Assembly (NCBI GenBank): GCA_038133505.1
Contig: JAYPTI010000022.1
Coordinates: forward strand, 1 to 27,942
Length of the DNA: 27,942 nucleotides
Source of the DNA: JAYQUR01 sp038133505
GTDB lineage: Bacteria > Pseudomonadota > Alphaproteobacteria > MPNO01 > UBA830
Direction: 5' to 3'
Shown: one piece after another, positions 21,517 to 27,942 of the stretch
How the letters are laid out: each line of letters starts with the position of its first letter
How positions within the stretch are numbered: position 1 is the stretch's first letter
The notes under the pieces: generated by a model
The model's database searches: none
What the model was told of the DNA's origin: nothing
Seen by the model: the letters and a program-made list of their open reading frames with translations, nothing else
Program-made: the position numbers and the translations under genes

Positions 21517-22998
21517 CTACTCCCGCAGATGCCCCCACTTGTCCCACGCGTCCTTGCGCGCCTCGGGTGTCGGCGCGTTGACCTTCTGGAACTCTTCCTT
21601 CCAGTGGAACGGGCGGCAGGCATTGACGATGGCGCGGCTGTTGTAGAGCTTGCCGGCCCTCCGGTCGTCGGGCGGAATCGTCGGGTCGAGCGCCGACGAC
21701 CACGCATTCTTTATAAAGCCGATATCCTCGGCCGGGTCGCAGCGCGTGCACGCGGCCCAGATCACTTCCGCGAGGTTGGAGACGTCGATGTCGTCGTCGA
21801 CGACGATGACGAACCGGCCGAGATAGGCGCCGGCGTGGCACATGGCCGCTATGTGGCCGGCCTGCACGGCGTGACCGGGATAACGCTGCTTGATGGCGAC
21901 GGCGACGAACAGGCGCGAGCCGCCGACCTCGTGCGCCCACACCTCGGTGACTTCGGGCACGCCGGCGCGCGCGATGTTCTCCTTCAGGATCGCGGACCGG
22001 CTGATCGCGCGGTAGCGGGCGTATTCGTAGGGCAGCCGGATATGCGCCGCGCCGAGCAGGATGGGATCGTTGCGATGATAGATCGCGGCGACGTCGACCC
22101 ACGGCTCCGCCTCCATCGCGCCGCCCTGATAGCCGAGCCATTCGCCGAACGGGCCTTCGGGCGCGGTGTTGCCGGGATGGATGAAGCCTTCGATGACGAC
22201 CTCGGCGTTGGCGGGAAACGGCAGGCCGGTGTGCTTGCCGGTCACGCACTTCACCGCGCTGCCCTTGTAGGCGCCCATCATGTCGTATTCGCACATGCCC
22301 TCGGGCACCTCGGTCGACGACGTCAGGAACGACAGCGGGTCCGAGCCGACGACGATGCAGACCGGCATCGGCTCGCCCTTCGCCATATACTTGTCGCGGT
22401 GGATGCGCCCGTGCTTGCCGGGCGAGATGTAGAGCGCGACGCGCTTCTCGTCGTGGATCATCACGCGGTAGGTGCCGCAGTTGAGCCAGCCGGTGTCGGG
22501 GTCGCGCGTGACGTTGTAGCAGCCGGTGCCGATATAGCGCCCGCCGTCGTCCGGGTTCCACAGCGGCGCGGGGAATTTCGTGACGTCGACGTCGTCGCCC
22601 TCGAGCACGTTCTCGAAGATCGGCCCGTCGTCGACGATCTCGTGCGAGATCGGCTCCATCGCGCGGGTGTGCTGGTGGTACGCGCGGGACAGCTCGAGCT
22701 TGTTGAAATTCTCCGGAAAGCCGAGCGTCAGGTTCTTGCGCGTGCCGGTGAACCAGTTGACCAGGATCCGGAAACCCGGCGGGCAGCCCTCGACGTCGTC
22801 GAACAGCACCGACGGCGTGCCCTCGTCGTGGCACATCACCTCGACCACCTGGCCGATATCCGTGTGCCAGTTCGCCCCCTTCACGACCTTGAGGTCGCCC
22901 CGCGCCTCGACGGCGGCGAGCCACTCGCGCAGGTCATCGTATTCGAGCGCGAAGCCCGTGTTGGTGGCGGCGATCGCGGGCGCCGGTTCGGTTGCCAT
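21517..22998 (-). CDS. UbiD-family prenyl-FMN-dependent decarboxylase
   Basis: A 493-residue decarboxylase of the UbiD/Fdc group, which removes carbon dioxide from aromatic or unsaturated acids using prenylated FMN. The cofactor and metal region GTGCYNVTRDPDTGWLNCGTYR carries the expected Asn, Thr and Arg. The catalytic Glu pair lies in APEGPFGEWLGY near 280-291. The C-terminal part contains the usual VVDDDIDVSNLAEVIWA. AAGGAAG precedes the ATG at 22998. The UbiX prenyltransferase that makes the cofactor is not in the window. It diverges from a molybdenum hydroxylase gene with 111 bases between them, and the stop lies just before the GTAAG boxes of the next gene, so it is probably a separate transcript. 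The substrate could be a hydroxybenzoate or heteroaromatic acid. Confidence 0.95.
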   Translation of the reverse strand: MATEPAPAIAATNTGFALEYDDLREWLAAVEARGDLKVVKGANWHTDIGQVVEVMCHDEGTPSVLFDDVEGCPPGFRILVNWFTGTRKNLTLGFPENFNKLELSRAYHQHTRAMEPISHEIVDDGPIFENVLEGDDVDVTKFPAPLWNPDDGGRYIGTGCYNVTRDPDTGWLNCGTYRVMIHDEKRVALYISPGKHGRIHRDKYMAKGEPMPVCIVVGSDPLSFLTSSTEVPEGMCEYDMMGAYKGSAVKCVTGKHTGLPFPANAEVVIEGFIHPGNTAPEGPFGEWLGYQGGAMEAEPWVDVAAIYHRNDPILLGAAHIRLPYEYARYRAISRSAILKENIARAGVPEVTEVWAHEVGGSRLFVAVAIKQRYPGHAVQAGHIAAMCHAGAYLGRFVIVVDDDIDVSNLAEVIWAACTRCDPAEDIGFIKNAWSSALDPTIPPDDRRAGKLYNSRAIVNACRPFHWKEEFQKVNAPTPEARKDAWDKWGHLRE

Positions 22999-23072
22999 GA
23001 CGCGTCTTCCTTCCCCCTGCGCTCCCCCGTGTACGGCGACGGCGGCAGCGCCTAAAATCCCGGAACATCTAT

Positions 23073-23084
23073 CGGGGTCAGCTT
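23073..23084. promoter_or_regulatory. 12-base motif shared with the 10861-10953 intergenic region
   Basis: CGGGGTCAGCTT is the exact reverse complement of 10912-10923 and lies 25 bases upstream of the molybdenum hydroxylase ATG, inside a divergent intergenic region. Both copies are flanked by a CCGG and a nearby GGTAAG or its complement. Confidence 0.3.
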
Positions 23085-23109
23085 ACCGGCTCGGGGAAAG
23101 GGTGAAAAC

Positions 23110-25437
23110 ATGGGCGAGTTCGCGGTCGGTCAGTCCGTCCCGCGCGAGGAGGACCCGCGGCTTCTGACGGGGCGCGGCGAATTCCTCGACGACGTGAACC
23201 TGCGCGGCCAGACGTGGGGCTACGTGCTGCGCTCGCCGCATGCGAACGCGCGTATCCGGTCGGTCGATACGGCGGCAGCCGAGGCCGCCCCCGGCGTGCT
23301 CGCGGTGCTGACCGGCGCCGACTGGGCGGCGGAGGGCTACGGCGGGCTGCCGTGCGAGGACCTCGCCAAGAACCGGCCCGACGGCTCGCCCATCTACCAG
23401 CCGCATTACCCCGCCCTGATCGCGGACCAGGCGCGCATGGTCGGTGATCCGGTCGCCTTCGTCGTCGCCGAGACCGCGCTGCAGGCCCGCGATGCGGCCG
23501 AGCTGATCGGGATCGACTGGGAACCCCTGCCCGCCGTCGCGGCGCTGGAAGACGCAGTCGCCGCGGGCGCGCCGCAGGTATGGGCCGACTGCGCCGCCAA
23601 CATCGCCTTCGTCGAGCACAAGGGCGACGCGGCGGCGGTCGACGCGGCCTTCGAAAAGGCGGATCGCGTGGTGCGCCGCAAGCTCGTCCTCAACCGCGTG
23701 ACGGCGGTTGCGATGGAACCGCGCGGCTGTCTCGGCGACTACGACGCGCGCTACCAGCGCTACACGCTCTATACCGGTCTCCAGAACCCGCACCCGCTGC
23801 GCTACCAGATCACGCAGCAGGTGTTCGGCATTCCGGAAACCAGCGTCCGCGTGATCCCGGGCGACGTCGGCGGCAGCTTCGGCATGCGCGGCGGCACCTA
23901 TCCCGAGCTGCTGCTGGTGCTGTGGGCGTCGAAGATCGTCGGGCGGCCGGTCAAATGGCGCTGCGACCGCTCCGAAGGCTTCGCATCGGACACGCACGGC
24001 CGCGACAATGTCAGCGAGGTCGAGCTCGCGCTCGACGACGACGGCACGTTCAAGGGCCTGCGCGTGCGCACACTCGCCAACATGGGCGCCTATCTCGCGA
24101 TCCGCGGCCCGCGCCCGCCGACCAACAATCTCGGCACCATCGCCGGCGTCTACCGGACGCCCGCGGTGCATGTCGAAGTCACGGGGGTGTTCACCAACAC
24201 CGTCTGCACCAATCCCTATCGCGGCTCCGGCGCGCCGGAGGCGGCCTATGTCGGCGAGCGGCTGATCGACATCGCGGCGCAGGAGCTCGGCATGGACGGC
24301 GCCGAAATCCGGCGGATCAACAGCGTCACGCCCGACCAGATGCCGTGGACCAACGCGCTCGGCTTTACCTACGACGTCGGCGATTTCCCGGGCAACATGG
24401 ACAAGGCGCTTGCCGCCGCCGACTGGGACGGGTTCGAGGTGCGGCGCGCGGAGGCCTCACGGAGGGGCCGGCTCCGCGGCATCGGCCTGTCGAACACGGT
24501 GAAGAAGACGTCGTCGCCCTTCCCCGAATCCTGCTCGGTCCGGTTCGACCCGTCCGGCACGGTGACGCTGATCTTGGGCACGATCAGCCATGGCCAGGGC
24601 CACGAGACGGTGTTCAAGCAGATCGTCTGCGACCGTCTGGGGATCGAGCCGTCGCAAATCCGTTACGTGCAGGGCGACACTGACATCGTCACCTACGGCC
24701 GCGGCACGTTCAACTCGCGCTCGATGTCGATCGGCGGCTCGGCGGTCTCGATGGCCTGCGACAAGACCATCGAGAAGACGACGCGCATCGCCGCGCATCT
24801 GCTGGAAGCCGCCGAGGACGACATCGACTTCGCCGACGGCATTTTCACCGTGCGCGGCACCGACCGGACTCTAGACTTCATGACGGTCGCCAAGACCGCC
24901 TTCGCGCCAGCCAAGCTGGCGCCGGGCGAGGAGCCGGGGCTGAACGAGATCGCGACCTTCGCGCCCAACTACTGGAACTGGCCCACGGGCGTGCAGATCT
25001 GCGAGCTCGAGATCGATCCCGAGACCGGCGAGACCGACATCGTCAATTTCGTCTGCGTCGACGACGTCGGCACGGTGATCAATCCGCTGCTGCTGAAGGC
25101 GCAGATGCACGGCGGCATCGCGCAGGGCATCGGCCAGGCGATCTGCGAGGACATCGCCTACGACGCGGACGGCCAGCTGCTGTCCGGATCGCTGATGGAT
25201 TACGCGCTGCCGCGCGCCGACGATCTCTCCTACATGGAAATCGTGAGCGCGCCGCTGCCGACCACGTCGAACCCCATCGGCGCCAAGGGCGGCGGCGAAT
25301 CCGGCCCGACCGGCGCGCTACCCGCCACCATCAACGCCATCGTCGACGCCTTGAAGCCGCTCGGCATCGACCATATCGACATGCCCGCGACGCCGCATCG
25401 CATCTGGCAGGCGATCCGGGCGGCGGCGGACGGCTGA
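23110..25437 (+). CDS. Xanthine/CO dehydrogenase-family molybdenum hydroxylase, large subunit
   Basis: A 775-residue molybdopterin-binding subunit of the CoxL/XdhB-like family, which hydroxylates a carbon of an aldehyde, purine or N-heterocycle with water. It begins with VGQSVPREEDPRLLTGRGEFLDDV, typical of the CO dehydrogenase-type group. Cofactor contacts include GGSFGMRGG (a Ser in the more usual GGGFG), PYRGSGAPEA and the C-terminal GAKGGGESGP with the catalytic Glu730. The Cys-containing active loop of CO dehydrogenase (AYRCSF) is not present, so it is not a CO dehydrogenase. AAAGGG precedes the ATG. The FAD and 2Fe-2S subunits that normally accompany it are absent from the window, so partners must be encoded elsewhere. 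It diverges from the UbiD gene. Confidence 0.93.
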   Translation: MGEFAVGQSVPREEDPRLLTGRGEFLDDVNLRGQTWGYVLRSPHANARIRSVDTAAAEAAPGVLAVLTGADWAAEGYGGLPCEDLAKNRPDGSPIYQPHYPALIADQARMVGDPVAFVVAETALQARDAAELIGIDWEPLPAVAALEDAVAAGAPQVWADCAANIAFVEHKGDAAAVDAAFEKADRVVRRKLVLNRVTAVAMEPRGCLGDYDARYQRYTLYTGLQNPHPLRYQITQQVFGIPETSVRVIPGDVGGSFGMRGGTYPELLLVLWASKIVGRPVKWRCDRSEGFASDTHGRDNVSEVELALDDDGTFKGLRVRTLANMGAYLAIRGPRPPTNNLGTIAGVYRTPAVHVEVTGVFTNTVCTNPYRGSGAPEAAYVGERLIDIAAQELGMDGAEIRRINSVTPDQMPWTNALGFTYDVGDFPGNMDKALAAADWDGFEVRRAEASRRGRLRGIGLSNTVKKTSSPFPESCSVRFDPSGTVTLILGTISHGQGHETVFKQIVCDRLGIEPSQIRYVQGDTDIVTYGRGTFNSRSMSIGGSAVSMACDKTIEKTTRIAAHLLEAAEDDIDFADGIFTVRGTDRTLDFMTVAKTAFAPAKLAPGEEPGLNEIATFAPNYWNWPTGVQICELEIDPETGETDIVNFVCVDDVGTVINPLLLKAQMHGGIAQGIGQAICEDIAYDADGQLLSGSLMDYALPRADDLSYMEIVSAPLPTTSNPIGAKGGGESGPTGALPATINAIVDALKPLGIDHIDMPATPHRIWQAIRAAADG

Positions 25438-25528
25438 TCGCTGCCGTCGGGCGAACGCCGCCTCCGGGTTGACACTTCCACCCGCCCTGACGTTAACGTC
25501 GCGGCGTAAAAGACAGGAACCACGGACT

Positions 25529-26197
25529 TTGGCCAATATCGCCCTCGTCACCGACTCGATGAGCCTGCCGCGCCGGGCGCCGGAGCAGCTCGCCTACGGA
25601 GAAACATACGCCGCGTTGGTCGCAGCAAGGTACGGGATTGATATCCTTCATTGCGCGCAGGGCGGCGCGGCGGCAGATGCGCTGGCCAACCAGATGAATT
25701 ACCTGGCGGGCAGCTTCGACTTCTTCATCTTCCACTTCGGGATCGTCGATTGCGCGCCGCGCGCCCTGAGCCGGGTCGAAGTCGCCGTCCTGCGACGGCT
25801 CCCGTTCAACGTCCGCCTGCCGCGGGGGATGATACGTTTTCTGCGCCGGCACCGCGGCGTCCGCATGACGCGCCCCGCCGCCTATCGCGCATATGCGCAA
25901 GCGATGCGAAATGCCGCCGGCGGCCATTGCCTGGCGATCGCGACCGCGCCGGTGACGACCGAGTACGAAAGCCGCGTCCCCGGTATCGGCGCATCGGTCT
26001 CGCTCTATAACGAAATTCTCGCCGATGTGTTCGGCGACGCATACGTCGCGGTCGACTTCGACCCGCAAACCTATCTGATGAGCGACGGGATGCACATGAA
26101 CGCGGACGGCCACCGGTGGCACGCAACCGCGCTCATCTCGGCACTCGACCGCAACGCCGCGTTTGCCGCCGCCATCGGAAAAGAACCTTCCGAATAG
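25529..26197 (+). CDS. SGNH/GDSL-type hydrolase
   Basis: A 222-residue SGNH-fold esterase or lipase-like protein. Block I is VTDSMSLPR, where Asp-Ser stands for GDS. The oxyanion Gly is in HCAQGGAAADAL, the Asn/His region is HFGIVDCAPRAL, and the catalytic Asp-x2-His lies in SDGMHMNADGHRWH near the C-terminus. The start is uncertain: TTG at 25529 with CAGGAA about 10 bases upstream places the first strand (ANIALVTDS) correctly, whereas the first ATG comes after the nucleophile. No signal peptide is visible. The HFGIVDCAPR pattern is often seen in hydrolases of surface-polysaccharide loci, but no such genes are adjacent. It converges with glucose-6-phosphate isomerase, 21 bases apart. Confidence 0.75.
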   Translation: MANIALVTDSMSLPRRAPEQLAYGETYAALVAARYGIDILHCAQGGAAADALANQMNYLAGSFDFFIFHFGIVDCAPRALSRVEVAVLRRLPFNVRLPRGMIRFLRRHRGVRMTRPAAYRAYAQAMRNAAGGHCLAIATAPVTTEYESRVPGIGASVSLYNEILADVFGDAYVAVDFDPQTYLMSDGMHMNADGHRWHATALISALDRNAAFAAAIGKEPSE

Positions 26198-26218
26198 GGC
26201 GCGAGGGATGTGCCGACT

Positions 26219-27649
26219 TTACGTCGTATAGCGCGCGATCATCTCGCGGATACCGTCGTATTCGGCGCCTTCCTTGCCCATCATGGCGCGGGCGCACATC
26301 TTGCTTTCCTCGACGCCCGGCTGGTCGAAGGCGTTGACGCCGTAGAGTTCGCCGAGGATGCAGACGGTCTTTCCGAGGATCGTCAGCAGCGCGCCGACCG
26401 TGTAGGGCTCCACGCGCTCCAGGTCGAAGCGGCAGCTCGGCACGCCGTTGCGGTAGAGCGATATCTCGGTGCCCAGCCGCTCGGCGTTGAGCAGCCGGTT
26501 GATCGACTGTCCGCCGAGATACTCGTAGCCGTCGTTTTCGGAAATCCACTCCGGCATCGTCTGTTCAGGGCCGTGATCGTCGACGCCGAAGAGGACCACC
26601 AGCTTGTTCTTCGGCCCGTCGTTGTAGAGCTGGAGCTGCGAGTGCTGGTCGGTCGCGCCGATCGCCTTGATCGGCGTGATGCCACTGCCCTGCTTGCCGA
26701 GGCTTTCCGCAACGAGCTGCGAATACCAGTCGGCGACGAGCGCGATCCGGTTTGAATAGGACATCAGCACGAGGTCCTGGATACCGTGCTTCGTGTTTGC
26801 GAGATAATGGATGCCGGCGAGGAGGCGTGCCGGATTCTCCGCGAAGGGCGCGTCCCGCGTCAGCGCGTCGGCGGCGCGCGCGCCTTCCAGCAACCCGTCG
26901 ATGTCGACCCCGGCCACCATCGCGGTGAACAAGCCGGTCGGCGCGAAGACGGAAAACCGCCCGTGCACGGCAGTCGGCAGCGGCAGCACGGTATAGCGCT
27001 CGTTGTGGGCGATCTTGATCAGCGAGCCGTTGTCCGGGTCCGTCGTCACGAAGATGCGTTGCGCCAGGTCCTCACCGGCGATGCCCGCGGCGACGAGAAA
27101 CTCCCGGAAGAGCGAGAAATTCGCGACGGACTCGACCGTATCGCCGCTCTTGCTCACGACGTTGACGAACGTCTTCTGCGGGTCGAGACGCGCCAGGATC
27201 CCGGCGATGACGCTGGGATCTATGTTGTCGGGCGCGTGGATGTCGACGACCGGCCCGCCGGCCCGGCCCGGCGCCTCGCCCAGCGCCTCGACCAGCAGCT
27301 TCGAGCCGAGCGCGGACCCGCCGATGCCGAGATGGACGTAATGGCCGCCTGCGTTCCGGATGCGCGCGGCCCCCTCCGCCATGACGTCCTTCGCACGCGT
27401 CAGGGTTTCGGTGAACATCGTCGGCTTCTGGTCCGTACCGTAGGAATACGGCAGGTCCAGAACCGCGAGATTTTCGCGGCGCCTGCGTTCGTCCTCGGAC
27501 AGGTCGGGGACGATGCCGCGTTCCTCGATCTTCCGTGCCGCCGCATCGACGATGGCGGCGAACGCCGCCAGCTCTCCGGCGCTCAACAGCGCCGCTCCGT
27601 CGTCCGTCTCGGCGGTCGCAAATCGATGGGAAAATTTCACGCTTCTCAT
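26219..27649 (-). CDS. pgi: Glucose-6-phosphate isomerase
   Basis: A 476-residue phosphoglucose isomerase, which interconverts glucose 6-phosphate and fructose 6-phosphate in central sugar metabolism. The phosphate-binding loop GIGGSALGSK is near 108-117 and SKSGDTVES near 166-174. DQHSQLQLYNDGP carries the catalytic His region, and VEESKMCARAM near the end has the conserved Lys. Length is at the short end of the family. The ATG at 27649-27647 is the first of a clear frame; no strong ribosome site is visible. The gene is alone on its strand here, with an insertion sequence end 157 bases upstream at about 27806, which could alter its promoter. The sequence is intact, and no aromatic-pathway role is suggested. 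Confidence 0.95.
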   Translation of the reverse strand: MRSVKFSHRFATAETDDGAALLSAGELAAFAAIVDAAARKIEERGIVPDLSEDERRRRENLAVLDLPYSYGTDQKPTMFTETLTRAKDVMAEGAARIRNAGGHYVHLGIGGSALGSKLLVEALGEAPGRAGGPVVDIHAPDNIDPSVIAGILARLDPQKTFVNVVSKSGDTVESVANFSLFREFLVAAGIAGEDLAQRIFVTTDPDNGSLIKIAHNERYTVLPLPTAVHGRFSVFAPTGLFTAMVAGVDIDGLLEGARAADALTRDAPFAENPARLLAGIHYLANTKHGIQDLVLMSYSNRIALVADWYSQLVAESLGKQGSGITPIKAIGATDQHSQLQLYNDGPKNKLVVLFGVDDHGPEQTMPEWISENDGYEYLGGQSINRLLNAERLGTEISLYRNGVPSCRFDLERVEPYTVGALLTILGKTVCILGELYGVNAFDQPGVEESKMCARAMMGKEGAEYDGIREMIARYTT

Positions 27650-27724
27650 GGTTCTGCCGTTCTGGCCCTTCGGTCGCCGGGGCTGATACGCTCCGGTATC
27701 GCGACATCGTGCGAAGATTTTCCA

Positions 27725-27759
27725 GTGCTAGCACATTCGCGGTTTCGCCGGTACCGGCG
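27725..27759. promoter_or_regulatory. Two perfect palindromes upstream of pgi
   Basis: GTGCTAGCAC (27725-27734) and CGCCGGTACCGGCG (27746-27759) lie 76 and 97 bases before the pgi ATG. They could be operators for pgi. The longer one may also be a chance GC-rich palindrome. Confidence 0.25.
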
Positions 27760-27805
27760 CGGCTTCTTTCGGGGCATTTTGCGCTTTGGTGCGCGATTCT
27801 TCGAC

Positions 27806-27942
27806 TGACCTGCCCCCCTTAACCGGGTCCATTTGCTGAGTTAGAGAATTGGCATCTGGATCCATCTTGAAGGGAGCAGAGATGCCGAGGAAACGTTTTT
27901 CGGTCGAACAGATCATCAACCACCTGCGGGAAGCGGATGTGC
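27806..27942 (+). mobile_element. IS3-family insertion sequence, left end (right end outside window)
   Basis: TGACCTGCCCCCCTTAACCG at 27806-27825 looks like the terminal repeat of an IS3-family element (such ends often begin TGA followed by a C-rich stretch). A short leader and the transposase start follow. The target duplication cannot be seen because the other end is missing. Confidence 0.6.
27882..27942 (+). CDS. IS3-family transposase OrfA, N-terminal fragment
   Basis: Twenty residues from the ATG at 27882 (AGGGAGCAG upstream) read as MPRKRFSVEQIINHLREADV, the typical start of the helix-turn-helix OrfA protein of IS3-family elements. OrfA binds the element ends and is joined to OrfB by a programmed frameshift. 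The gene runs off the right edge. Confidence 0.75.
   Translation, partial: MPRKRFSVEQIINHLREADV

Overview
The window (about 28 kb, strongly GC-rich, about two thirds G+C by eye) looks like chromosome of a free-living alphaproteobacterium, perhaps Rhodospirillales-like. The basis is base composition, gene content rich in aromatic-acid and redox catabolism, a GTCATCCCGGA-type hairpin repeat of the kind scattered through such genomes, and dense co-directional operons with 1-14 base overlaps. The taxon is an inference. No rRNA, tRNA or CRISPR was seen.

Layout. 1-1479 (-): a 5' part of an FrsA-like alpha/beta hydrolase, and upstream of it a GNAT acetyltransferase broken by a TAA. 1603-3339 (+): a GMC flavoprotein oxidoreductase, convergent with a (-) operon at 6661-3346: 4,5-dihydroxyphthalate decarboxylase-like protein, two different class II aldolase/adducin proteins, and a shikimate/quinate dehydrogenase. 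7463-6810 (-): a 1-Cys peroxiredoxin with its own terminator. 10860-7559 (-): zinc alcohol dehydrogenase, CobW GTPase, carboxymuconolactone-decarboxylase-like protein, and a small membrane protein. 10954-12232 (+): a small protein ending in CC and a second dihydroxyphthalate decarboxylase-like protein. 12233-12622 is gene-free and holds repeats. 13477-12623 (-) is an alpha/beta hydrolase with a cysteine nucleophile, divergent from a phthalate-dioxygenase-like Rieske oxygenase (13702-14985, +).

15077-21441 (-) is the most distinctive part. In transcription order it encodes a periplasmic DUF6134-like protein, an OmpR-type response regulator, a histidine kinase, a thermostable-hemolysin-family (GNAT/LuxI-like) protein, an AMP-forming ligase, a haem-oxygenase-like diiron protein related to UndA/CADD, and a short-chain dehydrogenase. 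The last four genes overlap or nearly touch. Directly upstream of the hemolysin-family gene are four perfect CTTAC (GTAAG on the coding strand) repeats at exact 11-base steps plus a degenerate fifth. The same box occurs twice, again 11 bases apart, upstream of the DUF6134 gene. This suggests a two-component system that controls a small-molecule (fatty-acid-derived or signal-like) pathway and its own operon.

21517-22998 (-) is a UbiD-family prenyl-FMN decarboxylase, divergent from a stand-alone molybdenum hydroxylase large subunit (23110-25437, +). An SGNH hydrolase (25529-26197, +) and glucose-6-phosphate isomerase (27649-26219, -) follow. The right edge enters an IS3-family insertion sequence at about 27806.
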